Of a stretch of 64,000 bases of DNA, positions 33,666 through 44,997 are shown piece by piece. Position 1 is the first letter of the stretch. Each line of letters starts with the position of its first letter. The notes beneath the pieces are model-generated. The model did no database searches. It had not been told where the DNA came from and saw only the letters and a program-made list of their open reading frames with translations. The position numbers and the translations under genes are program-made. Source of the DNA: Ramazzottius varieornatus (Eukaryota; Tardigrada; Eutardigrada; Parachela; Ramazzottiidae); NCBI GenBank assembly GCA_001949185.1, contig BDGG01000005.1:1353249-1417248 (forward strand). The letters are read 5' to 3'.

Positions 33666-34044
33666 GTCATCACGGTTGCCATTATCAATATCGCCCTACG
33701 GTGGCGATGTACCCACAGCCACCGGTATGTTAGTGTCGTATTCGGTTCTGAAACGAACAGAATTATTTAAGGTTCAGTTCTAGTTGCAAGACCAGACTGA
33801 GTTAGCATAATTATCAGTTAGTCGAACTGGATCTGAAATAGTACAGACTAGATAGAAATCACGGAGACTAATTCCGTAGGTCTATCATATTGAAACTGGT
33901 AAAGCGGGATTGAAACTGAAATCAAACAGACCAAGACGAAGTCTGCGGGACTTACACTAGGGTGCCCGCGACGAAAACTGACTTAGACAAAACAGAACTC
34001 CAGATAGACTGAAAAAACTGAGACTGACATACTGTAAATCACTA

Positions 34045-34384
34045 CGAGGGAGACGTCATAATTCGGGCATAGCTGTTTGTGGAACGTAATCCGGGTAACT
34101 CATATCTCAGCACCTGGCATATCTACCCACCTTCTTTAAGTTTTTTAAGACAGAAGAACCACTCTCCTAAAGCTTTCAACCGGTTTAAGGGAGCAGAATG
34201 GCTACAAGTTCGAGAAATCGACTTCGGCGAGGAGAGGGGTATGCGCAATGTTAAAAAGCCTAAAGTTGTACGAACTGGCGTACAATGAACAATCAAGGTA
34301 GTGTAGACTGCAATGCTTGAACTTTTTGCATAACCCGAATTTTGTCCGGAAAATGGGTAAGCCCGAATCATGTCCTTTACCTCG
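34045..34384. mobile_element. CGAGG-type MITE, 340 bp
   Basis: The left end reads CGAGGGAGACGTC and continues to AATTCGGGC; the right end is an imperfect inverse, GCCCGAATCATGTCC then TTTACCTCG. TA lies on each side (34043-34044, 34385-34386). Its right end matches that of the MITE at 38551-39073. Confidence 0.65.
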
Positions 34385-35008
34385 TACATTCAGTTTCTGA
34401 AACAGAAAATAATTTCTCTTGCGTGAAACATCACTTTAAAATTCATTCTAAAATATGGATTTGTGCTCAGAAGTCCGACCAGCCGTGTGCACATCAATGA
34501 GATCACTTTGCAAGCTTCCCGCTTGTTTCCTTTCATTCCAGTTGTCTTTGATTTTCCCATCACTTGACCACGAAAGATTTATCAGTAAGAACGAAATATC
34601 CAGTATGAGGACCGAAGACTTCAGACTGAAACTAAAATGATCCAAGAGTAGGTTTCAGTCTTGAGACTGAAACTACGTGTCGAGAGACCTAATTGTTTTC
34701 ATACAGACTGGAATCGACATATTGAGCGACTGAATCATATCAGTCTCGGTCGAAGTTTTGTGGCTGCAGCCGTTGTGGGTGACGAACGTTGGCGGTGGTT
34801 GTCGAGTGCGAATCACTGTTTGTTTTCGTACACATGCTGTTGTTTATGGAAGGCGTTACCTCCGACTCATGTAGGTGCCTGTCCTCTACAGATCAGATAT
34901 GCTTGTCAAAACAGGCAAACGTTTAAACGGAACAGCTGATCTCACGGCTGACCAAAATCTTCAATCAATTAATAATCAATCGCGAGATGCGCTTACATTT
35001 GATAATTT

Positions 35009-35082
35009 TGGCATATTGGTGTAGTGGGCTGGCTGTTCGACTAATAGCCGAGAGGTCGGGGGTTTATCCTCGGCGGTCGCGT
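35009..35082 (+). repeat. tRNA-like remnant
   Basis: ATTGGTGTAGTGG resembles a D arm/A box. GGCT and AGCC can pair as an anticodon stem. CGGGG-GTTTATC-CCTCG forms a T arm with a 7-base loop. The acceptor ends do not pair, so this is a tRNA-derived repeat or tRNA pseudogene. Confidence 0.4.
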
Positions 35083-35176
35083 ATTTTCCAAAAGTAAAAA
35101 CACGAGAGCGACAAGTAGACTGCAGGTACCGCGCGGGTACTGTGCGGGTAGAGGTTTTCCTGACCCATAGATCATT

Positions 35177-35373
35177 GCACATGAGCTACAGTGGGCAGGT
35201 TACGGTCCTACGCGCTCAGTTCGTTACGTCACGATCAGCTAATCGGTGAACCATGGTAGTAATGTGGCAGTGCCACTCATCAACCGTACACCGCACAGTC
35301 GGCTGGCAAGACGCAGCGATCAGCCAGAATTTAGATTCGACGAAATACAACCTGCCCACTGTAGCTCATGTGC
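35177..35373. repeat. Perfect 25-bp inverted repeat spanning ~200 bp
   Basis: The arms 35177-35201 and 35349-35373 are exact inverses (starting GCACATGAGCTACAGTGGGC). The 147-bp spacer shows no coding. It is probably a MITE, but I see no target duplication. Confidence 0.75.
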
Positions 35374-35959
35374 CGTAACCAATGGGCCAGGAAAACCTCT
35401 GTGTGCGGGTATGGAGCCCGGCTTTAAATTCAACCTACACAACATAGCAAGACAGCACCCTGCAGGCACCCACACCATACGGTAACCTTAGGGTCGCAAT
35501 ATCGGAGCCTTCTGGTGGCCATACGCAAAAACACGACGCTTCCAACCGGGAGACCTTTGTGGCTACCAAGCTCACATAACTTCATGAACCTGGAGTAAAA
35601 AGGCGTGAACCAATCTGTCATCGACTCTGACTTACACCTCAGATGACAGCTTCTGCGGGAAACCATTTTCTTGTTCGCTACAGCTGAAATAAGCTGGACA
35701 GACTGCCTTGTGAAGAGTTTTGCTGCATTCTCAGCCATGATCTGGGTACGCCCGAGTCGATGGAGAACTTTCGTACGACTTTTTGTTCCAGGCTCTCGTC
35801 TGACCTCCACGAACGTATGCAACAGTTACCACCCGTACACGGAAACAGTACGAAACAATATATCCGCTGTCACGAGTCATCGCCACCCTATGGTTTTCAT
35901 TCTTTTCATTGTATCTTTTGATCCAGTGGTCCGATTTTAGAAGTGCGAACGCCATCTTT
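35374..35959. other. No recognised gene
   Basis: Short open frames on both strands do not look like protein and no repeat ends were found. Confidence 0.4.
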
Positions 35960-36450
35960 TAGACAACACTCCAGACTTTCGAACCACGTGATAGACTAGT
36001 CTCTACTTCAATCAATCAACCGGCTAGCACTGGTAGCTTGGGCCAGGAAATGAGAGTCGTTTTTGGCTGCCTGTCACGTGACTAGCGTACGTGAAAGCCT
36101 AAAAGGCCGGAATACAGCAAAAACATTGCTCTATCAGCTAAAAAGAAAGGCATCGGCAGCAAAAATTTCTTGGAAAAATTTTCCATATGAGTTCTGCAAA
36201 CCACTTTTTCGAATAAGATTAGTTCGCATATTCTTATCTGCCCCATTGGTGAAACCAATACGATACCATGGGGATTGTTCGAAAGAGCAAACACTACATA
36301 GTCGAAGGACACCAGTCTCACGCATTTTGAATGGAAACGGAATGTACTCAAGCTGAAACGATTTTGTTCGAAAAATATGTGGCAAAATGGGCCATAGAAC
36401 CAATATGGGAAAATTTTCTGAAAATTTTTTGCTGGAGATCTCTTTCACAG
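35960..36450 (-). repeat. FB1 foldback repeat, two arms
   Basis: The part 35970-36130 matches the inverse of 22380-22560, including CAATCAATC, CCGGCTAG, CTGTCACGTGAC and a GAAAGCCTAAAAGGCC block. A left inner arm (about 36160-36190) and a right one (about 36395-36440), both AAAATTTT-rich with AGCAAAAA, are inverse of each other. It is a diverged foldback copy. Confidence 0.55.
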
Positions 36451-38550
36451 CTGGGTTTCAGGGACTAGCAGGGAGTGGGGCGCACCGATAAGTTATGGTG
36501 GAAAATCTCTGGTGCGGCACATCCTTATGTGAGATTTTCCCAAAAAGCTATGCCATTCTACCCGCTCGAGCAATCAATGCTGCGGGACTGTGCAGGATAT
36601 ATGGACACTGAGAATATTGAGGAAGGTTCTTGCGTTGGTTTGCGCTGTATGTTGCTGCAACGAGTGGCGTACGCGGAAAGGCAGGATGACGAGGTGGTGT
36701 TAAGTGTACGATGTAAGACGTTTGTTGACAGCCAATGAGAGCCGTGTGGGCTTAGTAGGGGCGGTGAAATTTTCAGTGATAGATGGAGGAAAGAGAAGGA
36801 CATAAGGTCTGTCAGGTCAGTTGCTTCGATGGAAGTTGTTTTGCGAAAGTGGACTGTACGCTTGGCCGACTTCGGATTGGATTGCGCAGTATGGTTTTGA
36901 TAAATAAGCCGGAACGAATGGCTGTCAGAAAGAAGGAGATAAGGATCTACAGGAATGGGCGAAAAAATTGATCAGGGATCAGAGTACAGAGAGGAGATAA
37001 GAATCTAACTGCGCCACAATCACTGAGCCAACCTTCTGACTGAGCTTGGAGAGACTTAATGGAAAGTTCTCGTGAGAATGGAGCCACGGCGACGCAGCTT
37101 TCACTTTGCTTGTTTTCCGTTGCCTGTGCCGTGGACGACGGCTTACACAGCTTGTCTTAATGTACGCGCTGAAGGCGTTTATTCCCATTGCGCTGCTGCT
37201 AGTGTCACACTTTTGATGTGCCTGTGGGAAGTATCCTGTTGTTTGGACAGGAATCATGCCCACGGCAATTCGCAAATTCGCTGAAATCGCTCCGCAATAT
37301 CCGCGAAATCAGAAAGAGATAACTTGGCTCATTAAGTCTAGTATCTTTCCGCTGTGATGTTTGATCCCGTTTCTACTGACACGACTGCGTTCATCCAGTG
37401 CGTTGGTTTACGCTTTCTGAAGAACTATGACTACTATACGGCATCCGCAAAATTAGCAGACTCGTGAAATATGACTCTGCAGGACTGAATTGCCAGATCG
37501 AAGAATAACCGCCTCCATCTTACCTAGCTCTGCGTAGAAAATAGTTAGCAACCAGCCGCAAAAAGCTCCTTGATTACTATTCGGCAAGTTAGTACATAGT
37601 GTCATAGTGACACAATAAGTTGGCTCCCACGAACTGCCAGCTTTCCGTTTTCTATTGACCTCCACTACTTAATAGACCATTGACCATTCACCTTTCAGCC
37701 GATGGCTGCACAGACAATGCCATCGTGCATCGCTGCCATTTTCCTGATTTGTGTATCTGCGTCGAAGAACCGAACCAGACATGCGCCATTTGATCTGCTC
37801 CTCTCTGTCAAGTTTGTCATTATTGCTGTCCTATCTTGATTCACACTACGATAAAGCTGCTTCAGTCTGGTGTCTGACTGACAACACATTCAACTCAACC
37901 ACACATGACGCTTACTCGCTCATCTTTATCTCCTGCGATTCTAGACGCTGGTTTGAGGTGCAATGATGATAAGGAAGTTTCAAGCTGCGAATCCGTAAAC
38001 CTTGGTAGAGAACCATATCTAAGAAGGAAGAAATATGATCTGAGTGAGTCGCCACGAATGAGCCAAAGCTTTGCTAAGCCTTTTGTGGGCCGGTTACAAC
38101 CAAATGCGTAAAAACTTTTGATTAATCAGCCAACTTGCCCAGGATAATGTTTCGTTCTGCGGATAGCACAAGATCATTGTTCTTTGCTTTCACAAGGAAA
38201 AGTGAAGAATGGCTTCAAATTCGAACAATTGTATGAGATGGATGTAAAGAGCAGGTCCGCAAATTGGGAAGCTTCCCAATTTGCCGATCAATCAAAAATC
38301 AAGCCACGGTTGATTGAAACCGCTAATATCACATGTCAAGTTACATCATATAACATGACAGATCACGCCTCTCGAAGCATGACATGTCACATGTCATGAC
38401 CAAAAACACCGGGAAATAAAAAAACGGGAAAAATCAGGGGACGGTCTACAATAACGTCCGATTTTCCAGGTATTGCTTCGCACCCTGCCAGTCCCGGTGA
38501 ATTCGATAGAATTCGCCGCGCTGTCAAGTGATGTTTGATTCACACACATA
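36451..38550. other. No recognised gene
   Basis: Several open frames of 60-100 codons occur on both strands, none with a domain or splice-site context. No inverted-repeat ends were found. Confidence 0.4.
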
Positions 38551-39073
38551 CGAGGTAAAAGACATGGAGTTTTCCAGTGGAAACTTTGGACATGGAAATT
38601 TCCAAACTGCGGTGTAGGGTGGCACCACAATATCTGACTGTATCACGTGACGTCTCACAGACTGGAATGTGCAACCGGAATCGGAATCGACCTGCTTTAC
38701 ATGCGTTGGAAATGCGTCAGAGGCTTTGTAGAGCATCCATTAGTTACTTATGTTATCTTAGGAGTTGACCAGAACGGAGGTGTGACGTCTTGGCATAAGT
38801 CTCCGTAAAAGACTACACAAGCGCCTCTTCAGGCCTACGTTTTATTTCTTGTCCAGGCTCTTTAACATTGGATTTTATCCTGTCTCCTGCAGACCTTCCT
38901 TTCTCACCTTTGCACCGTCAAATGACTCGGAAGACGGCTTGGCTATGATCAGAAAGACTTTCCCTATTGACTGACTTACCGTACGACGCAATCTGACCAG
39001 CAGCTACGTTAAAACAACCTGGAAATTTTCGTGTCCGAAATTCTCACTGGAAAGCTCCATGTCCTTTACCTCG
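38551..39073. mobile_element. CGAGG-type MITE, 523 bp
   Basis: The ends read CGAGGTAAAAGACATGGAG and CTCCATGTCCTTTACCTCG, with the inverse similarity continuing through TTTCCAGTG. TA lies on both sides (38549-38550, 39074-39075). Related single ends occur near 57222 and 62138, and a smaller member is at 34045-34384. No coding. Confidence 0.85.
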
Positions 39074-39075
39074 TA

Positions 39076-40759
39076 CTTGTGATTTCGTGCAGGTTCAGTG
39101 TTAGCCAGCCGCTTTTATCATCACGGGCTATGGGCGCACGCGAGACGAACTCGTGTAGACACGCACTGCGGACGCCAGACCCGAAATTCCTCAACGAAAG
39201 CTAAAGATTCAAGATAGCTTAATAAATTTGCCATCGAGTGGTTTATTCTAAAAAGTTTGTAACGTGCAAGTCGAACTCAAAAAAATGTGGGTAGGTCGAG
39301 GAAGAGCGATGCATGTCAATACGCACATCAGCGCCTGCCTGGTCTGTCTAACGCATACTCACACTCAGATGCTACTTACAGCTGAGCTTCCTCCTAAGGA
39401 CTCGGAATCTACTGTAAGCTTACAGCACAGTAGTCTTTGTGTCAGCAGAGTAGTCAACCCTTCTTTATATCACACTGCATGCACAATCATGCATCAGTGT
39501 TTCTAATAATCATTCTTTCTTCAGTTGTGTAATGCTGCTGCATTATGACTTCGGATGTTCATCTTCCCTTCCCCGTCCCGGGTGGATGAAAATCCTTTTC
39601 GAGCGTATTCAAACTTTTATATACTTTACACACTTGGCTTGCACGGGGTGTTTTTTGATTATTTCGAACGAGAGTTAGTTTTGATATCTGACTCAGATTA
39701 AACTCCATCAACTTAATCCAGTTCTGTGATGCAGCTTTTGGCGTACGGTACAACTACCAGCCAGATTTAAAAGAACAAAGTTCGCCATTGTTCTATTCTT
39801 TTAATAGTTATGGTGAAAGGTTCTTTTCAGCACGAGTTGGTTTAAGTGTATGTCTTCTGTACTATTAACGTTTGTTTGACTGTCAAGTGGGCCGTAAGCC
39901 ACTCCAAGCGTCAAAATTGAATTACTTGTCGGCCTGCTTTGACCAGATATAATATCGAGTCGCTCGCAAGTTCGACCAATTATGGAAGAGGGCAGTAATC
40001 CTCTCCCTCATGTTTGTGCATAGGTTATACTGGGCTTATTTGTATAGTTGACCACAATCAAGCTGGACCAGCTGTCCAGCTTGATTGGTCATGCACTGAA
40101 CATGCACTTTTTTACGATCTGTGTGAATCAAACATCAAACCATCTGGTTGTCCTCTTGCCTTCTGCTCTGTGGCTATACAGTTGCCGTCACGAAGGTTCA
40201 CCAACGACAAAGTATCGAACAGTCAAAAGTTGAAGGAATTTTGATCAAGAGTAACGTGCGATCTCGGTCGAATCATGTCTGCTCAGTTCGCTATATATTC
40301 TGTTCTGAAGGAAGACAGAGTCGCGATGAAGTGATTTACACGAAACGCGAGTCTCTCAGCATGTTATTCCATTTCTTTCTACCCATAGTTGGGGTGATGT
40401 TGGAGCTACAAGACAAGCAATTTAATCCTTCCATACAGCGGGTACTTCGATCACTCTTTCGTTTGGCACAAATTACATAAGTTATGGAGATAGTCAGGCG
40501 CGCTGTTTCATTCGGCAACCTCATAGACACTATGTCATCCAAATCTGAGAGCTTATCTCGCGACAGTAAGAAAGCATTGGTGTTTTCTTCATTGGTGAAA
40601 GTTTGTGAAAATTTTCAAAAACCAGTTTTCCAAACTCCGTTTTGTTCACCTTTTTGAAAGTTTTGTATTTGTCTAACGGTCAGAATGTCAGTATCAAGGG
40701 TCAGGCCTCGTACAGCTACAAAAATTCCAATGCTCAGTTTTCTTATGTCTGTCTGCCAT
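39076..40759. other. No recognised gene; one hairpin
   Basis: A hairpin lies at 40055-40087. Open frames at 39264, 40014 and 40148 on the plus strand are not protein-like. Confidence 0.4.
40055..40087. repeat. 14-bp perfect hairpin
   Basis: CAATCAAGCTGGAC and its exact inverse are separated by a 5-base loop. Isolated short palindrome without further context. Confidence 0.6.
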
Positions 40760-41392
40760 TGCGTTCTCTAGAATTAATAGAGCTCCGGATGAGTCGAGGC
40801 TACAGAGTGAGTGACGTGGTGGTGAAACAGTTAAGAGAATGAGAGAAGACAACTCAAGCTTGGAAAAAACTGGACGTTACTTTGGACATTCTTGAAAGTG
40901 GGCATTTGATCGCCTGAAACGTCGACGTCTGAGTGGTGGAATCGCCAAGAAGAAAGGTCCTAAGCGGAAGACTTCGCACCGTTTTAAGGACAAACTTCGA
41001 CGGCTTGCCCACAACCGTGAAGGTTGTAGCTGGCCTACGAGCGGACTCGGAAAGATTGCGGCTGAATGTGAACAAGGTCGTACCGGAAAAGAAATCAGCG
41101 TCAGTGTGCGTACCGTACGACGTCGTCTGCATAGGAAACAAGTGCCCGAATACGAAGAACGATCCAGAGAGATTGCTGGATGAAGCATGGGATAGAGTAG
41201 TAACCCCTGAGCTCTGTTAGAACTCGTACGGAGCGATGGAAAAGCGTCTGAAGGATCGTTTAATGGTCTGCAAACCAAGTTCTGATTTAGAAAATAAGGT
41301 CTGTCAAATGTTTTGATTGAAATACCGCCCCGAACTCCGCCTTTAATTGGATTGTTTGATTTGCCATGTCCTCACGTTCGTTGCAGCAATGG
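40760..41392 (+). mobile_element. Tc1-like element, deleted, related to the MITE at 15450
   Basis: The right end (about 41364-41392) reads CCATGTCCTCACG then GCAATGG, matching the right end of the 15450-15866 MITE. The internal sequence before it (TACCGCCCCGAACTCCGCC) matches too. The left terminal repeat is missing and the start of similarity near 40760 is approximate. It retains an N-terminal transposase segment that the MITE has lost. Confidence 0.75.
40791..41320 (+). pseudogene. Tc1-like transposase N-terminal fragment
   Basis: The start MSRGYRVSDVVVKQLRE ends at a stop, and a shifted frame continues with TGRYFGHS, a stop, and KWAFDRLKRRRLSGGIAKKK. A helix-turn-helix region follows (GKEISVSVRTVRRRLHRKQV), and the sequence then jumps to a C-terminal tail (GAMEKRLKDRLMVCK). 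The catalytic DDE part is absent, so this too is an internal-deletion product. Confidence 0.75.
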
Positions 41393-41485
41393 TGGTTCCC
41401 TTGTCCCTTTTCTAGCCCAGTTTGGGTCTTTTAGTCAGCTAGGCCGTCATCCCAATCTTCCCCATTCGCTCTGAGGATAGTAAGC

Positions 41486-41509
41486 GCGACCCGACTATGG
41501 TCGGGTCGC
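41486..41509. repeat. 10-bp perfect hairpin
   Basis: GCGACCCGAC and its inverse surround a 4-base loop, with a further imperfect copy just downstream (ACCATGGTCGGGTC). It lies about 100 bp outside the MULE. Confidence 0.6.
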
Positions 41510-42057
41510 ACGTCTGACCATGGTCGGGTCCCGCCCGACGTGAGAGGAGTTTTGCTCCCAATCTTCAACTTTTTAATACACCTTTCAACAGATGAGCAGT
41601 GGGCGGCTTGGTATGCATTGCCTTCACGCGACGTTGTCTTCATGCTAAACTGAACTTTGCCTTCGGTGTGATTCATGCGTATCCTAACAACCTGTGAACT
41701 TAGTACCGTAACGCAACTTCGAGTCACTTGATATCTGGTTTCCAGTTGATTAATTGATCGACCGTTAACAATCAGAACTGTTGCTTCGCCGGTATGGAGG
41801 TACGCCTGAGGGAGTAAATGTACGGACTGTACCCGGAGTGACGCAATACGGCAACAAAACTTCATCGCCTCATTCTGAATTTTGGCTCTTCGTTACAAAT
41901 GTCGACTCCATCGCACCTTCAACTCCTGGGATTTCAGAAACCTTCTTCCACTCTTGTGCTGCTGCTTGAAGCATTTTCCGATCGTACCGGAAGGTAAGTG
42001 GTCGTCGTTTGTTCTTTCAGTATGAAGGAACGGACGTCTCGTTTGTTTTACAGAACT

Positions 42058-44565
42058 ATGGGCAACGCGTCGACGAGCGACGCCGCTTCAGACGATTTAA
42101 TCCCTCCGCCGACCATGACTATCAACCCTACTTCGAGTACTCCTAACAGGAACATGAAAAAGAGAGAACTGGATGACGATACGGTGATGCGCCTGGAAGA
42201 TTTCATAAAGCAGTTCAACATAGGTACTTTGCCAAGCGTTGTGGAGTACTTCATTGCCCAGATGAAGTTGCGCATGGTTCAGCCCACATGGACTTGCGCA
42301 GGGTATTTGACCACTCCAAATTCTTCCCACATTCCTTTAGTGGATGAATGCTCTTTTCCTACCTTCTGATACTGGTTGCGGGTTTGTGCTCTAGGAGATG
42401 ACGTTTGGGTAATCAGCAAAGGACGATGGCACAAGGCCAAGATTATCCTAATCGAAGCGGACAAGTATCCCGGAGAACAGGCCACGTCCCCGCCCATCTA
42501 CAGGATTCATCACCCAGGCTGGGGAAAACGTTAAGCACGCTCCGGTGTCCATTAGGTTCGCGGAATGAAGATGTGTAAGTGCTTGTCCTCTTTAGGTATG
42601 ACGAGTGGATGTTCAGCGACTCGCTGATGCTCCAGAATGTCGAGAATGACGCGAAGGCCTCAGGCGTAAGTGATGTCTTCATGGAGGCCAGGTCAGTACT
42701 GCGTAGAAAATGGAATTACCGTGCATCTCTCCTGGTAGATTTGTGAGTGATGATGGTTAACTTGTGTGATTTTAGTAGAATCAAAAACAAGAAGACGGCT
42801 CAGAAAGACAGGGCCACTAGTCCGCAACCGACGGAGAAGACAAGGATTCCTCCAAGTTTGACTCCTGTACTGTTCGACGGAGTTTCTTCCGTGCGAGACC
42901 GAGGAGAAGGAGGTAGCAGAAGAGGCGCCACAGCTGAACCTGGAGGTTTGTTCAGAATGAGTTGCGTTCAAGTAATTTACAGGCTCGACTTCAAAACGGT
43001 GAAAACTATAGGCTGAATCGAACAGCAATATTTTACTAAATTCTAGTTCTTGTTTGCGATTCATGGGAATTCATTGCTCGGTCATTGCTCGGCCAAAGCC
43101 TCTTGTGTCTCATATTTGCAGGTCCGCGAGCAGCACACAGGATCGTAACAGTGTGGAACCGTCTGCAGTCGATGCACCGCCCAAGATAATCGAGCCTTTG
43201 CTCGATCCAGCAGATGGACTACCGACCATATCGAGTGACGAACTCGAGAAGTCTTCTAACGAGGAACTCGAAACAGGTAGGATGTGGCAGTTTTCCGAAA
43301 TTTTCCCCCATTCGCGACATAAAAACTATGAAGGTTCGCTTTGAGAAGTCGTCGACGTACAGTGTAGTGAGGTCGCCGGCGTACTTCACGTTGAGGTCGC
43401 CGGCCTGTATAGCCAAGTACATTCTGTGATGTCTTTGTAGTGAACGAGACTGTGGACGCCATTACGGTCTTTACTGACTTCATGGACCTCAGTGATGCGG
43501 ATGAGCAGAAGAAACATAAAAATGCTGCTAATGCCGAAGGTAGCGTAATCCAGTTATCTCGGCAAAGCTTACACTGTGAACTACTTACGATTTACGGTGG
43601 TACCAAATGAGCTGGGTTTGTTAACAGAGACGAAGCGTGAGGAAGACGAGGATGAAAATGGTGAGGACGTGGAAGGCGACGAGGATGATGAAGACAACGA
43701 AGAAAGCGACTGCGTGACCAACGTGTCTGGAAAACTTTCCGGAAAAGAACTCAAAGTCCTGCGGTGCAGTTGGTTAGTAGGTTTTGCAGAATCAGCACAC
43801 TCGTTTCGCGCTGTGGGTTCTGTGATCGTTACGGAATTGTCGAGTACTTTGAGAGAAGTAACACTTGCGATCTATACGGCAAAGGCCTGTGGGAGTTCTT
43901 CAGAAGGTAAGCTTAGAAAGAGTGCTTTGGTACTGTGGATTTTAAAAACGGTAGTATGCAGAGTAATCAGGTAGTACGAGTATCATGCGAATTCATTGAC
44001 CTACTTTCTTTGTTCCAGATGAACCGCGTCTAAGAAGCATCAGCACGGCGAATTTGCTGTCTGGAGTGCCTCTTTAGCCGCCATGTTGAGCATGAAATTC
44101 GAGGCGAGCAAGGGCAAAGGGAGAGGCCACGGCGATGACAGGCCGTTAAAGAGAAACCTGACCCTATCACCCACAGGTCTTGAGAACTTTTTAGAGTTGT
44201 TTGAGCGGACAGAGCTCGACCAGATTCTAGCGCCTCGGCGATTACATACCCTCGAAGAAGTCAGCAGCGACGAAGAGCCTTGCACAAGTACGTCTGCTCC
44301 CAAGGCTCCACTGCGTTTGTTTCAGTCGAGCATTTAACTGTTAAGTATAGAGCAATGTTTCGCAGGCAATTCTAAGAAGACGACCAAGCGACCAGAAAAG
44401 ACTGCCGATACCCAGAAGGCTGAACGAGCCGAAAAAGCTGGTGTTACCAAGAAAAAGTCTCAGGATGAGAATTCCAAGTCGGTGAAACCGGCCCAGCCTG
44501 CATCAGCCAAAGAAACACGAGAATCCTCTGTCGATCGCGCTGTCCGTTACTTGATGAGCTTGTAA
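42058..44565 (+). CDS. Chromo-barrel protein encoded inside the MULE, ~10 exons
   Basis: Proposed exons: 42058-42223, 42395-42529, 42596-42691, 42776-42945, 43122-43276, 43441-43539, 43628-43763, 43790-43906, about 44045-44287, 44366-44565. Six junctions match in phase. Exons 2 and 3 encode a chromo-barrel (Tudor-knot) fold: DDVWVISKGRWHKAKIILIE, then IYRIHHPGWGK and YDEWMFSDSLML. These line up with the histone-reader domain of MRG15/MSL3, including the GW and DEW cores. Later exons give a serine-rich linker, an acidic stretch (EEDEDENGEDVEGDEDDEDN), a Cys-bearing segment (RCGFCDRYG, NTCDLYGKGLWEFF) and a lysine-rich tail. No MRG domain is seen. The exon 2-3 join is one base out of frame, and joins 4-5 and 8-9 are uncertain, so this copy may be disabled. 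It probably works on chromatin or with the transposase; that is inference. Confidence 0.72.
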
Positions 44566-44997
44566 GAGGTAATCTTTGTTGTTCAGGTTGGTTCGGAGCC
44601 CACAAAAGTCTTTAGTTCTCTTATCGGATATCTCATCACAATATACTGTTGGCTTTCTTCTGCAGTAGACACATTCTGATACTTGCCCCGACCAATTCTG
44701 TTTCCTCTTCCACCGGATGGGTTCCGCGGCTCACAAAGCAAAGTGTGGGACATGCTGTTATGTTTTATTGATGAACAAAAAAATTAATAAAAACAGACTA
44801 CCAACATTTCATAAGTTGCCGAATGCTTCCACGACCGTGAAGAAATTCCATGTTTTAATCAAATTAGACAATGTATCCGGAACGAAAATTGCGGATAGCA
44901 GCACGCTCTCCATCGGACAACTTCTGAAGAATTTTGTCTTTGATAACATCGTTATCGGAGTGAAATTTGCTGTGTCGAATCTTAATACAGCGGTTGT

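Noticed and set aside
33770-34760. AGACTGAAACT-rich stretches as ends of one transposon
   Set aside because: Motif-rich DNA occurs at both ends but I could not define termini or a target duplication.
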